DNA of 64,000 nucleotides, taken from NCBI RefSeq assembly GCF_004168285.1, contig NZ_SEWF01000022.1:55084-119083 (forward strand). The letters are read 5' to 3'. Below are positions 29,907 through 38,022 of the stretch, piece after piece. The translations under genes were made by a program, and so were the position numbers. The stretch is from Emticicia agri. GTDB lineage: Bacteria > Bacteroidota > Bacteroidia > Cytophagales > Spirosomataceae. The stretch's first letter is position 1, and every line of letters begins with the position of its first letter. The notes under the pieces are model-generated. The model worked only from the letters and a program-made list of their open reading frames with translations, had not been told where the DNA came from and did not search any database.

Positions 29907-30179
29907 TTATTTATTTATTTCTTCAATTACCTTATTTTCTTCTGCTTCCATAAAACTATTAAGCCTCTTTTTAATAGTATCCCAGTGAAACCCAACTAAG
30001 AAGATAATGCATCCAATAGCCAAAAATAGAAGCAACTTTAATATTGTATTTCCTAAAGAAGATTCTTTGTTTGATGAATGGACATAATTGTAATCATAGT
30101 AATTTGCTCCCGAAGGAGCTTCACTTTCTACAGACCAATCTCCCATATAGTCTGAAAGAGTCATATTTTCTATATTCAT
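29907..30179 (-). CDS. Small single-pass membrane protein of the island
   Basis: 90 residues: an acidic, Tyr-rich N-terminus (GANYYDYNYVH), one transmembrane helix near 45-65 (ILKLLLFLAIGCIIFLVGF) and a charged C-terminal tail. No signal cleavage site and no recognised family. The start is 4 bp after the zinc-ribbon gene, suggesting one transcript with the replication genes. Function unknown. Confidence 0.6.
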   Translation of the reverse strand: MNIENMTLSDYMGDWSVESEAPSGANYYDYNYVHSSNKESSLGNTILKLLLFLAIGCIIFLVGFHWDTIKKRLNSFMEAEENKVIEEINK

Positions 30180-30183
30180 AATT

Positions 30184-30525
30184 TTAGGATAGTTTTTTGA
30201 TGTATATTATGTTGTTTGTGGAGATATTTAGAGCGTAATCATCATAAACAAATTCCTGCTTCTGTCCCATTCTGCTAACATAAGCAAATTGGAAACCTGC
30301 TCTGTTAAGAAGAGTTTCTTGAATAGGATTATTTCCAAATAATTGATATAAATGAGCCAGTATATTTCTATTATATTTCACTTGGTCAAAAGCTTGTTTA
30401 AGGCTTTTATTGCGTTCACGAGCTAAGTCATTATTGAATTCAGACTTACATCCAGTGGAGCAAAAAAGGCGATTACGTCTTCCCTCAAAAGTATTGTTGC
30501 AATTTTTACATTTGATTGTTTTCAT
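30184..30525 (-). CDS. Small zinc-ribbon protein
   Basis: 113 residues. The N-terminus has CKNCNNTFEGRRNRLFCSTGC, a four-cysteine zinc ribbon (Cys-x2-Cys, Cys-x3-Cys) typical of small nucleic-acid-binding proteins on Bacteroidota elements. A helical middle and a beta-rich end follow. It lies downstream of the toprim gene on the same strand and probably belongs to the same transcript. A role in element replication or gene control is inferred from location. Confidence 0.65.
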   Translation of the reverse strand: MKTIKCKNCNNTFEGRRNRLFCSTGCKSEFNNDLARERNKSLKQAFDQVKYNRNILAHLYQLFGNNPIQETLLNRAGFQFAYVSRMGQKQEFVYDDYALNISTNNIIYIKKLS

Positions 30526-30582
30526 TTTTCAGATTTTAAAATTTATTCAGATAAATTCGTATTTATACGGATATATTTGATT

Positions 30583-31587
30583 TTAAGAGGTATCCCAGAA
30601 TACTGGATAATTATGGTCTGTTAATGCCCAACCGTATTTCTCATCTCTTCTTATTAAAAAATCGCTGATGTCTAAGCCAGATTCTCTCTCACTCAAACTA
30701 GCTTTTTGTTCCAATAAATCAGAAATAATTACTTGGCAGCCTAAATGTTTTTTAAGTAATTCTCCTTTATTTAACCAAGTATCATAAGGTGTTAACCCTT
30801 TTATATTTCTTATGCCCAAATCTGGATACAATATTAGTTTTCTACCTGTTAATACCTCACACCGTTCTACTGTTAAATTCGATAAGCTACCTACAGCAAG
30901 CCATAAAAGGTCAGGAAGTAATACGCTTGCTATAACTGCTGTTTTTTCTGACTCCACTAAGGCAATTACTTTATCAGGTTGGTACTTATTTATAAGATGT
31001 TCTCCAAATAAGCACTGAGATAAGTTGAATTTTTTCAATACAAGATTTCTCTCTAATTTAGTGTGTACCCATGAAATATGAGGAAAAGGTTCTTTAACTC
31101 GTTTTCCTGATACTGAATTATACAGAATAACTTTTCCTGTATGTGCTTTAGAATTACCATCAATTTGCCAAAAAATGGTCGCTCCTCTCCAGCAATCAGA
31201 TGTACCTATTTTGTAAGTTTTCATCAGTTTCTCACTCACTTCCTTTCCAAAAAGACTTTTTACGTAGATGCCAAAGTTATTTTCTTTATTATTAAATGAA
31301 GCTTCAACATATTCACTTGCTATAAAATCTCCCTGTCTTTTAACTTCATTGAATGTTTTAGGAGACTGGTAGAAAAGCACTTTTGAATTAGGATTTTCTT
31401 CAAAAAATTGTTTAGGAGAATAATGGTAATTGCATTTTACTATTCTATTGCACTTACCTACATGATTTGATAAGTATGCATCCGTTTCATTATTTTTGTA
31501 AAGTTTAAATTCTTTTTTTCCGCAAGCAGGGCAGACAAATAATTTAATTGCCCTTACATTATCGAGACTATATTGGTATTGATTCAT
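30583..31587 (-). CDS. DUF6371/toprim-type primase-like protein
   Basis: 334 residues from the ATG at 31587. The open frame continues to 31677, but those 30 codons are only the TGCA array read as protein (MHFAFCALFAFSAF), so the later start is chosen. The N-terminus has CPACGKKEFKLYKN, then GKCNRIVKCNYHYSPKQFF, the zinc-binding head of DUF6371. A toprim-like part follows (KVIALVESEKTAVIAS, KLILYPDLG). This architecture resembles phage and satellite primases that combine a CHC2-like finger with a toprim fold. It lies downstream of the DUF3987 gene. Confidence 0.8.
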   Translation of the reverse strand: MNQYQYSLDNVRAIKLFVCPACGKKEFKLYKNNETDAYLSNHVGKCNRIVKCNYHYSPKQFFEENPNSKVLFYQSPKTFNEVKRQGDFIASEYVEASFNNKENNFGIYVKSLFGKEVSEKLMKTYKIGTSDCWRGATIFWQIDGNSKAHTGKVILYNSVSGKRVKEPFPHISWVHTKLERNLVLKKFNLSQCLFGEHLINKYQPDKVIALVESEKTAVIASVLLPDLLWLAVGSLSNLTVERCEVLTGRKLILYPDLGIRNIKGLTPYDTWLNKGELLKKHLGCQVIISDLLEQKASLSERESGLDISDFLIRRDEKYGWALTDHNYPVFWDTS

Positions 31588-31602
31588 AAAATTAATGTGT
31601 TT

Positions 31603-31676
31603 TGCATTTTGCATTTCTTGCACTTTGTGCACTTTAAAAGCAGAAAATGCAAAAAGTGCACAAAATGCAAAGTGCA
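31603..31676. repeat. Symmetric array of eight TGCA motifs (origin- or operator-like)
   Basis: TGCA starts at 31603, 31610, 31619, 31628, 31648, 31657, 31666 and 31673. The start-to-start distances are 7, 9, 9, 20, 9, 9 and 7, exactly mirrored about 31639.5. The arms are also imperfect inverted repeats with TTTTGCA and GTGCACTTT units. It sits in the gap between the DUF3987 and toprim genes. Confidence 0.85.
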
Positions 31677-31683
31677 ATTTGTC

Positions 31684-33069
31684 TTAGTATAACTTTTCAT
31701 ATTCTCCATGTGAAACCTTAGCAAAAAGGTCTTTGTCGTTTAGCCAGTTCTTGAAATTTCGTTCTTTTAAGCCATTCACGAGAGCTATTTTTAGCCCAAT
31801 TTCTGTCTTAAATTTTTCAGGCAAGACTTCATAAACTTTTAATTTATCTTTTGAGAGTTTATCCTTAGGGCTATTTCTATTGATAGTGTAATAAACTTTT
31901 TCAGCAGTTTTTCTGAAATATTCAGTTAGAGCAATTGCTTTAATAATTGTGTCTTTAGAGATTATATCTTTTCCTTCTTCACCAGCAGCCCACTTCGCTA
32001 ATTGAAGAATCAAGCAAAATCTTGAAATATATACTTCAAGCTTACTATAAATACCCTCTAATGATTCATTATCAACCGAACGACATAAGTCCGTATTTTT
32101 TCTTTGCCATTCAAATAGTAATTCTTTAGCTTCATTTGAAAACTCTACGATAGTTGCAATAGGCCTATGATATTCATCTTTGAATATGGGCATATCTAAT
32201 AGTTGATTAATGAAATTCGTGTAGTCAGTAACTGTTTCAGAAGAAATATTAATATCAGTCCAATATTCCTTTTGTAAACTATCAGGTATTGCAAAGAGAA
32301 TTCTATCAATAAAACCACTATCCCCTCTTGATTCCTTAATAATTTCGTTAAGTCTGGCTATTTGTATAGTACCAATGACTGAAATAAATGGGCTTGAAAT
32401 ATATATTGGGTCACCTGTTTTACGGTCAGAAATAATGGATTTGCCACTCCAGTTACTAAGCCATGATTCCTGTTCATTCCCTTTATTATATCTATTAAAG
32501 TTTTTAAACCAGCCAACAAACTCATCCATATAAATCCCTAAACCTTTTAAGTTATTTTGATGGATTTCAATAATTACTTCTGGCGTATAATCTGACAATA
32601 TTGTTTTTTGCAAGATTGGTTTTAACGGTTCTTCTTCGTTTTTCTCCTGCTTCTTCATTTCCTTAATCTTAATATATTCAAGCATTTCGGCTTTATATTT
32701 TTGGCTTAAAAGGAAATCTTTATCCAATATTGGTTTTAAGGCGAAGCTAAGTGGATGTGATTTATTTGTTCCTGCTCTACCAGCCAAGCATACATACACT
32801 ACAGCATTTTCTAACCATGATTCTTTAATTTTGATTTTGTGTGTATTCCCAATAGATATGGAGATAGCATATAATATAGCAGAGCTAATGAAGTCAATTG
32901 GATATTTTAAACACTCATGCGTTGCAAGAATAACATATTGTAAAGATTCTGGGAAAACATGAATCGGGAAGGGCTCTACATTATATTCCTCATTAGATAA
33001 TTGATAAAATCTATTTTGATTTTGCTCAATGTCTTCGATAAATTCTGTGTGTGAAATTCGAGTGGTCAT
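31684..33069 (-). CDS. DUF3987 helicase/primase-like protein
   Basis: 461 residues of the DUF3987 type. A P-loop-like GRAGTNKSHPLSFA lies near residue 92-105, and GLGIYMDEFVGWF near 180 looks like the acidic Walker B segment. GDSGFIDRILFAIPD is another conserved block. DUF3987 proteins accompany toprim proteins in integrative elements and are thought to act as the element's helicase or primase. The start is 4 bp after the HTH gene. It is followed by the TGCA array. Confidence 0.85.
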   Translation of the reverse strand: MTTRISHTEFIEDIEQNQNRFYQLSNEEYNVEPFPIHVFPESLQYVILATHECLKYPIDFISSAILYAISISIGNTHKIKIKESWLENAVVYVCLAGRAGTNKSHPLSFALKPILDKDFLLSQKYKAEMLEYIKIKEMKKQEKNEEEPLKPILQKTILSDYTPEVIIEIHQNNLKGLGIYMDEFVGWFKNFNRYNKGNEQESWLSNWSGKSIISDRKTGDPIYISSPFISVIGTIQIARLNEIIKESRGDSGFIDRILFAIPDSLQKEYWTDINISSETVTDYTNFINQLLDMPIFKDEYHRPIATIVEFSNEAKELLFEWQRKNTDLCRSVDNESLEGIYSKLEVYISRFCLILQLAKWAAGEEGKDIISKDTIIKAIALTEYFRKTAEKVYYTINRNSPKDKLSKDKLKVYEVLPEKFKTEIGLKIALVNGLKERNFKNWLNDKDLFAKVSHGEYEKLY

Positions 33070-33073
33070 TGTC

Positions 33074-33412
33074 TTATTTCTTTTTATTTGATTTCATAGA
33101 AGTATTATCAGCTTGATAAATTTCATTAATGGTTTTTCGTTTTCCATCTTCAACCCATTTTGTTAGCTCTTCAACTTTAAAATACAGTTTCCCACTCCTT
33201 TTGTAGTGGGGTATTTCTCTTTCAGATACTAATTGATAAATTGTTTGCTTAGCCATTCCAAGAAATTTGGCAGTATCTTGTATGCTAATCAACTCATTAA
33301 TAGACTGAGGATTTGCGTTTGTTTTCGCAATTTCTTCTCTCATTATGTCTCTCAATGAATTTAAGAATTCATTGACTTCGATGCCATTTAGTATTATACT
33401 TTTCATATACAT
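33074..33412 (-). CDS. Excisionase-type helix-turn-helix protein
   Basis: 112 residues. The central part ISIQDTAKFLGMAKQTIYQL with REIPHYKRSGKLYFKVEEL is the MerR-like HTH_17/excisionase domain common on Bacteroidota islands. The basic C-terminal tail (SMKSNKKK) would aid DNA contact. It starts the compact HTH-DUF3987-toprim set and could control both excision and replication gene expression. The start may be the second ATG two codons in. Confidence 0.82.
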   Translation of the reverse strand: MYMKSIILNGIEVNEFLNSLRDIMREEIAKTNANPQSINELISIQDTAKFLGMAKQTIYQLVSEREIPHYKRSGKLYFKVEELTKWVEDGKRKTINEIYQADNTSMKSNKKK

Positions 33413-33457
33413 TTTTGTTATAAATCAACATTATATCAACATTTTTATTAAAATTTT

Positions 33458-34162
33458 TTACCTTATTGAGTCCTCTAAGATATGTGTTATTGTATTTATT
33501 ATAGGCATAATATCACGTACTAAAAGTCCCTTGCTTCTTAATTTTTCTTTCATTTCTATTTGAGTGGCATCAGAAAGCCAGTTTGTAACGGTTGGCGTAT
33601 ACGTCAAGCGAATAATATTAAAAGTGTCCATATAAATTTGATAAGCCTTAAAATCCTCTGCAAATTCATCCCCTGCAATTTTATTAAAGTTTGGAATAAG
33701 TTGCTGGCAAACTTTTACTAATGTCTCAGCTTGATTATTTGGGGCGTATTTACCAATGTTTATTATGTTTATTACTGGATTATTATTGATTCTACCTAAT
33801 ATTCTTTTTACTCTACTTCTAATATGTTCATCTAAACAAATATGAACACCTTTTGAATAGGTTTCATATTTATTTTTAAGTTTTTTCAAATCAAAATCAC
33901 CTATTAATCCATCTGTTTCATACTCTACAATAGAACGAAGTAAACTCTCTTCTTCTTCCAATATTCTTTTAGGTACATCTTCAATTTCTTTATAGCTATC
34001 TTCAAATCTACTTTTAATCATCGTTCCTTCCCTATTATAGGTAACTCTATAATACAGAGGGTAATATTTTATTATTTTGCCTCGAAAACCTGTTTCTTCT
34101 TTAACAGGTTTGAGCTTATCATTTAGGAATGATGTTATACTAAGAGTTCGTTTTTTTGCCAT
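33458..34162 (-). CDS. Island protein of unknown function
   Basis: 234 residues from the ATG at 34162 (MAKKRTLSITSFLNDKLKPV), preferred over an ATG 36 bp upstream that adds a non-typical head. It is helical and charged, without signal or membrane segments. The first part (GKIIKYYPLYYRVTYNREGTMIK) resembles the arm-binding style of element proteins, but no catalytic motif follows. It lies between attR and the HTH gene, the usual site for a regulator or accessory recombination factor. No family recognised. Confidence 0.6.
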   Translation of the reverse strand: MAKKRTLSITSFLNDKLKPVKEETGFRGKIIKYYPLYYRVTYNREGTMIKSRFEDSYKEIEDVPKRILEEEESLLRSIVEYETDGLIGDFDLKKLKNKYETYSKGVHICLDEHIRSRVKRILGRINNNPVINIINIGKYAPNNQAETLVKVCQQLIPNFNKIAGDEFAEDFKAYQIYMDTFNIIRLTYTPTVTNWLSDATQIEMKEKLRSKGLLVRDIMPIINTITHILEDSIR

Positions 34163-34289
34163 AACATCACAAATGTATAATTTGTTGATATATAACACAA
34201 ATAAATCAACAAATATTTTTAAAAAAATCTATAAATCAATAAAAAGCAAAACTGAAAGTCGAAAATATTAAGAATAACTGAGAGTAGAA

Positions 34290-34311
34290 TTGTTTACACC
34301 ATGTTTACACC
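34290..34311. promoter_or_regulatory. Right integrase arm-type site pair (inferred)
   Basis: Second copy of the 22-bp block with two TGTTTACACC units, same orientation as 9141-9162. It lies 71 bp inside the attR core. See the left copy for reasoning. Confidence 0.7.
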
Positions 34312-34342
34312 GGAGATTTCTACTAAAAACAGTAAAAAATAA

Positions 34343-34376
34343 AAAAGCCTGACAATCGATTGATTATCAGGCTTTT
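34343..34376 (-). terminator. Terminator of tRNA-Val, carried by the island
   Basis: A 15-bp stem (AAAAGCCTGACAATC at 34343-34357 pairing with 34362-34376, one G-U) and, on the minus strand, a T-rich tail. It follows the tRNA 3' end by 8 bp. As it lies inside the island, the element supplies a new terminator along with the 3' half of the tRNA. Confidence 0.75.
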
Positions 34377-34382
34377 ACTGTA

Positions 34383-34429
34383 GTGGGAGTTGAGGGATTC
34401 GAACCCCCGGCCCTCTGCTTGTAAGGCAG
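34383..34429. repeat. attR core, 3' half of the intact tRNA-Val
   Basis: Right copy of the 47-bp direct repeat. Past 34429 the tRNA continues (ATGCTCTGAACCAGC), so the break falls in the anticodon-arm region. Confidence 0.92.
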
Positions 34430-34458
34430 ATGCTCTGAACCAGCTGAGCTAAACTCCC
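34384..34458 (-). tRNA. tRNA-Val(TAC)
   Basis: 75 nt. The acceptor arms GGGAGTT/AACTCCC pair fully with discriminator A. The D arm contains GCTCAGCTGG, the anticodon loop is CTTACAA giving anticodon TAC (reads GUA), and the T arm has GGGTTCGAATCCC. CCA is not encoded. The 3' half is the insertion target of the island and has been restored by it. Confidence 0.95.
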
Positions 34459-34657
34459 ATATCCCCGTTGTGATTTGGGACTGCAAAGGTGCAGTCTTAT
34501 TTTTTTTAATCCAAATTTTATCTCAAAAAAAAATCAAAATTCTTCATTTTCTTTATAAAATTATATTCTGCATTTACAAATTACAAAAACCACGCTATTT
34601 CCTCCTGAATTAATGCCTGCTCTTGTCAAAAAAGTACTTAATTTTATCAAAATATTA

Positions 34658-34689
34658 TTTGAAGACTTAGGTACTTAAACCTAATTTTG
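34658..34689 (+). promoter_or_regulatory. Promoter and palindromic operator of the uxuA operon
   Basis: Bacteroidota-type promoter: TTTG at 34658-34661, 20-bp spacer, TAATTTTG at 34682-34689. The spacer holds the inverted repeat TTAGGT-N6-ACCTAA (34667-34684), which overlaps the -7 box, so a bound regulator would block transcription. It lies 26 bp before the uxuA ATG. Confidence 0.7.
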
Positions 34690-34715
34690 TACATCACCAT
34701 TTCAACCTTATACTT

Positions 34716-35912
34716 ATGGCTCTTGAGCAAACCTGGCGCTGGTTCGGCCCAAACGACCCTGTTAGTTTATCTGACGTAAAACAGGCAGGAGCTACAGGAA
34801 TAGTGTCGGCACTCCATCATATTCCAAACGGACAAGTCTGGACAAAATCTGAAATACAAACCCGAAAAGCAGAAATAGAAAAGGCAGGCCTCAGTTGGTC
34901 GGTGGTAGAAAGCGTACCAGTGCATGAAGACATTAAAAAGGCTTCTGGTAATTATAAGCAATATATCGAAAATTATAAAGAAAGTCTGGCAAATCTGGCT
35001 GCCTGTGGCATTGATACGGTATGCTATAATTTTATGCCTATTCTGGACTGGACACGTACAGATTTGGATTACCCAATGCCCGATGGCTCAACGGCTCTTA
35101 GATTTGACATGAATGAGTTCTGCGCTTTTGAGGTACATATCTTAAAAAGAAAAGACGCAGAAAAGTCGTATTCAGAAAGCCACCTAAAAAAAGCAAAAGA
35201 ATGGTTTGAAAAAGCCAGCGAAACTGACATTCATCGGTTAACCCGAAATATCATTGCAGGGTTACCGGGTAGTGAAGAGAGTTTTACAATAGAGGATTTC
35301 CGCGATATACTGGATACTTATAAATACATTGGCGATAAAGAGCTTCGCCAGAATTTATATGATTTTATCAAAGCTATTACTCCAGTGGCCGAAGAAAATG
35401 GCGTTTTATTGTCTATTCATCCGGATGACCCTCCCTACCCTATTTTAGGTTTGCCTCGTGTGGTGAGTACAGAGGCTGATGCTAAAATGCTACTGGAGGC
35501 TGCCGAAAGCAAATACAATGGTTTGTGTTTTTGTACTGGCAGCTATGGGGTAAGAGCCGATAATGACCTGGTGGGAATGGTAGAAAGGTTAGGTAACAGA
35601 ATAAACTTTATACATCTGCGAGCGACGAAACGTGATGCCGAAGGGAATTTCTACGAAGCAGACCACCTGACAGGTGATGTAGATATGTTTGGCGTAATGA
35701 AAGCTTTGCTTACTGAGCAAAAAAGAAGAATAGACGATGGCCGAAAAGACATAAGACTGCCATTCAGACCTGACCATGGACACAAGATGCTTGACGACCT
35801 TAATGCAGGCAAACGAACAAACCCCGGCTATACAGCTATTGGCCGTTTACGTGGTTTAGCCGAGTTACGAGGATTAGAGTTGGGTATCAGCCGTACTTAC
35901 TTTCATAAGTAG
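34716..35912 (+). CDS. uxuA: Mannonate dehydratase
   Basis: 398 residues, the family's usual length. It begins [20 protein letters not shown] and [19 protein letters not shown], nearly the consensus head of UxuA, and the conserved metal-site blocks ([26 protein letters not shown]) are present. It converts D-mannonate to 2-keto-3-deoxygluconate in hexuronate catabolism. It is first in a three-gene operon with kdgK and eda, which complete conversion to pyruvate and glyceraldehyde 3-phosphate. The upstream uxaC and uxuB are not in this window. Confidence 0.96.
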   Translation: MALEQTWRWFGPNDPVSLSDVKQAGATGIVSALHHIPNGQVWTKSEIQTRKAEIEKAGLSWSVVESVPVHEDIKKASGNYKQYIENYKESLANLAACGIDTVCYNFMPILDWTRTDLDYPMPDGSTALRFDMNEFCAFEVHILKRKDAEKSYSESHLKKAKEWFEKASETDIHRLTRNIIAGLPGSEESFTIEDFRDILDTYKYIGDKELRQNLYDFIKAITPVAEENGVLLSIHPDDPPYPILGLPRVVSTEADAKMLLEAAESKYNGLCFCTGSYGVRADNDLVGMVERLGNRINFIHLRATKRDAEGNFYEADHLTGDVDMFGVMKALLTEQKRRIDDGRKDIRLPFRPDHGHKMLDDLNAGKRTNPGYTAIGRLRGLAELRGLELGISRTYFHK

Positions 35913-35967
35913 AATTAATCCTTACATTTGTTAGAATATTCAGTATTAAGATATAGCACATACGCAA

Positions 35968-36975
35968 ATGCCTAAAATCGTAACCTTTGGCGAAATATTA
36001 CTTCGTCTGTCAACCCCTAATTTTCAGAAAATCGAGCAGGCACAATCTTTCAATGCTACTTTTGGTGGTACTGAAATGAATGTGGGCGCCTCTTTGGTAA
36101 AATTTGGTTTTGACGCTACACATGTAACCTGTTTCCCAGATAACCTGATGGGACAAAAAGCCAAAGCGTATTTACGTTTTTTAGGGATAGATACCAGTCA
36201 TGTAAAATTACAAGGCGATAGAATCGGTGTTTTCTTTTTAGAGACAGGTGCCGTGATGCGTGCAAGTCAGATTGTATATGACCGCATGGATTCGGCCTTT
36301 GCTAACCTGGACCCCTCTTGGTTTAATTGGGAAGAGATTCTGAAAGGAGCCGACTGGTTCCATTGGTGTGGCATTACTCCAGCTTTATCAGAAGGAGCAG
36401 CAAAGGCTTGTTTAGAGGCCGTAAAAACGGCCAAGAAATTAGGCATTACTGTTTCATCAGATATTTATTACCGCAGTAATTTATGGAAATATGGTAAAAC
36501 TCCACAGGATATTCTACCTGAATTGGCTTCTTATTCCGACATCATTTTGGCCAGCAGAAAGAATATTGAAGAAATATTCTCTATGAAAGTAACCGCCGAG
36601 AAAGGCAAATTTGTGGAGGCATGTAAAATGCTGATGGAGAAATATCCGAACATAAAAAGGGTAATCGATACCGACCGGGTACAGGTAAGCGCTTCACATA
36701 ATCAGTATAACGGTAAAATGTGGACCGGAGAAGAATTAATAGAAACCGATTATCAGGATATTACGCATATTGTGGATAGAATCGGTACCGGCGATGCTTT
36801 CTTAGGTGGCTTTATCTATGGACAGGTAGTTTTACAGGACGACCTGAAATCTTTGCAGTTTGGTGTAGCCGCAGGTGCTTTGAAACATACCATTGAAGGC
36901 GACCAGAATCTGGTAACTGTGCCGGAAGTAGAATCTGTGATGAGTGGCGATAAATCGGGTCGCTTAAAACGTTAA
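35968..36975 (+). CDS. kdgK: 2-dehydro-3-deoxygluconokinase (PfkB family)
   Basis: 335 residues of PfkB-type sugar kinase. It opens with VTFGEILLRLSTP, has the substrate-side GGTEMNVGASL motif and the C-terminal DRIGTGDAFLGGF signature with the catalytic Asp. Between uxuA and eda it must phosphorylate 2-keto-3-deoxygluconate to KDPG. It starts 55 bp after uxuA. Assignment of substrate rests on the operon; the family alone is broad. Confidence 0.92.
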   Translation: MPKIVTFGEILLRLSTPNFQKIEQAQSFNATFGGTEMNVGASLVKFGFDATHVTCFPDNLMGQKAKAYLRFLGIDTSHVKLQGDRIGVFFLETGAVMRASQIVYDRMDSAFANLDPSWFNWEEILKGADWFHWCGITPALSEGAAKACLEAVKTAKKLGITVSSDIYYRSNLWKYGKTPQDILPELASYSDIILASRKNIEEIFSMKVTAEKGKFVEACKMLMEKYPNIKRVIDTDRVQVSASHNQYNGKMWTGEELIETDYQDITHIVDRIGTGDAFLGGFIYGQVVLQDDLKSLQFGVAAGALKHTIEGDQNLVTVPEVESVMSGDKSGRLKR

Positions 36976-37016
36976 TTATAACAAAGAACTCCAAGGAAAT
37001 AAGTAATCAATACAGC

Positions 37017-37685
37017 ATGGCACGGTTTGATAAAAATACAACTCTGGCACAGGTGAGTGCAACAGGCTTAGTGCCTCTATTTACACATAATGACCTCGAC
37101 ATCTGTCTGGGCGTATTACGTGCCTGTTATGCGGCAGGTGTACGGGTTTTTGAGTTTACCAACCGTACTGAAAATTCATATACTAATTTCAAAGAATTAA
37201 TCAGTATAGCAGAAACCGAAATGCCTGAAATGATTCTGGGTATTGGTACTATTTATGATGCTGCCACAGCTAAAAAATACATAGAAATAGGTACAAACTT
37301 TATTGTAGCACCCATCATGAATCCTGAGGTAGGGGCTGTTTGTCAGGAAGCGGGTATTCCGTGGATGCCGGGTGTCATGACTGTTACAGAGATTTACAAT
37401 GCTCGTGTGGCAGGTGCAGAATTTATCAAGGTATTCCCGGGTGAAGTATTAGGACCAGCGTTTGTAAAAGCATTAAAAGGACCAATGGCTGATGTACAGG
37501 TAATGGTAACAGGCGGGGTATCTCCTACCAGCGAAAGTCTGAAAACATGGTTTGGTGCAGGAGCAACCGCTGTAGGCATAGGGTCGCAATTGGTGCCTAA
37601 AGAAGTACTGGCAAGTAAAAACTTTGCAGAAGTTACCAACATTGTTGGCTACGCATTAAATATTATCAAAGAGTTAAAAGCATAG
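37017..37685 (+). CDS. eda: KDPG aldolase (bifunctional KHG/KDPG type)
   Basis: 222 residues. Motifs of the class I aldolase are clear: VFEFTNRTENSYTNF, ILGIGTIYDAATAKKYI, GAEFIKVFPGEVLGP with the Schiff-base Lys in FIKVFP, and VMVTGGVSPT for phosphate binding. It splits KDPG to pyruvate and glyceraldehyde 3-phosphate. It ends the uxuA-kdgK-eda operon and is followed by an intrinsic terminator. Confidence 0.95.
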   Translation: MARFDKNTTLAQVSATGLVPLFTHNDLDICLGVLRACYAAGVRVFEFTNRTENSYTNFKELISIAETEMPEMILGIGTIYDAATAKKYIEIGTNFIVAPIMNPEVGAVCQEAGIPWMPGVMTVTEIYNARVAGAEFIKVFPGEVLGPAFVKALKGPMADVQVMVTGGVSPTSESLKTWFGAGATAVGIGSQLVPKEVLASKNFAEVTNIVGYALNIIKELKA

Positions 37686-37706
37686 TATTATTAAATACAC
37701 AGGTAA

Positions 37707-37749
37707 AAAGTGGTAAGGTCTCGTGTATGAGTACTTACCACTTTGTTCT
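37707..37749 (+). terminator. Terminator of the uxuA-kdgK-eda operon
   Basis: An 11-bp perfect stem AAAGTGGTAAG/CTTACCACTTT (37707-37717 and 37734-37744) followed by TTTGTTCTT. It lies 22 bp after the eda stop. Confidence 0.8.
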
Positions 37750-37780
37750 TTAGGCATTATACGAAATTTTATTTCTAAAC

Positions 37781-38022
37781 TTTTTGCTTCTCAAAAAGCA
37801 AAAATATATCTTTGCGGCACAAAACTATAAAAGGCCCATGTATATGACCGCTTCAGTTCGCATCCGTTAAAGACGGATTATTTTCTTTCTCTTTTTTACT
37901 AAAGTTGCTCTTGTAACTTTTAGTAGTCTTATTTCTTATATCCTTTCATTAGAACTATTATTTATATCACCCAATAGGGCGGTGTTGTGCCGTTTTTTAT
38001 TGGCTGTAAATTGTTTAATCCC
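37781..38022 (+). promoter_or_regulatory. Promoter and ~200-nt structured leader of the MATE gene
   Basis: Promoter: TTG at 37784-37786, 20-bp spacer, TATCTTTG at 37807-37814. The -33 region forms a hairpin (TTTTTGCTT/AAGCAAAAA). The leader up to the ATG has three potential hairpins: ATCCGT/ACGGAT (37862 on), TACTAAAGTT with GTAACTTTTAGTA (37899 on), and CCAATA/TATTGG (37972-38004) enclosing CGGT-GTTGT-GCCG plus T6, a weak terminator-like element. No known riboswitch class was recognised. Confidence 0.6.

Larger units (their letters stand above)
8984..34429. mobile_element. 25.4-kb integrative island in tRNA-Val(TAC)
   Basis: The boundaries are 47-bp identical direct repeats at 8984-9030 and 34383-34429. 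The right copy forms the 3' half of an intact tRNA-Val gene; the left copy is the displaced 3' half. A tyrosine recombinase lies 143 bp inside the left end. The right side has an excisionase-like HTH gene, a DUF3987 gene and a toprim/DUF6371 gene. The cargo is a leftward set of large secreted RHS-type proteins. No conjugation genes, relaxase or phage structural genes are visible, so transfer would need help from another element. Confidence 0.9.

Noticed and set aside
31587..31677. Longer start for the toprim gene with a hydrophobic-looking N-terminus
   Set aside because: These codons are only the TGCA array read as protein; DUF6371 begins with the MNQYQYS start.
8984..34429. Prophage interpretation of the island
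   Set aside because: No capsid, terminase, tail or lysis genes; the GIGT-repeat protein alone is also common as a bacterial surface protein.
37781..38022. Assignment of the MATE leader to a known riboswitch class
   Set aside because: I could not find the conserved core of any class that I know; it is left as an unclassified leader.
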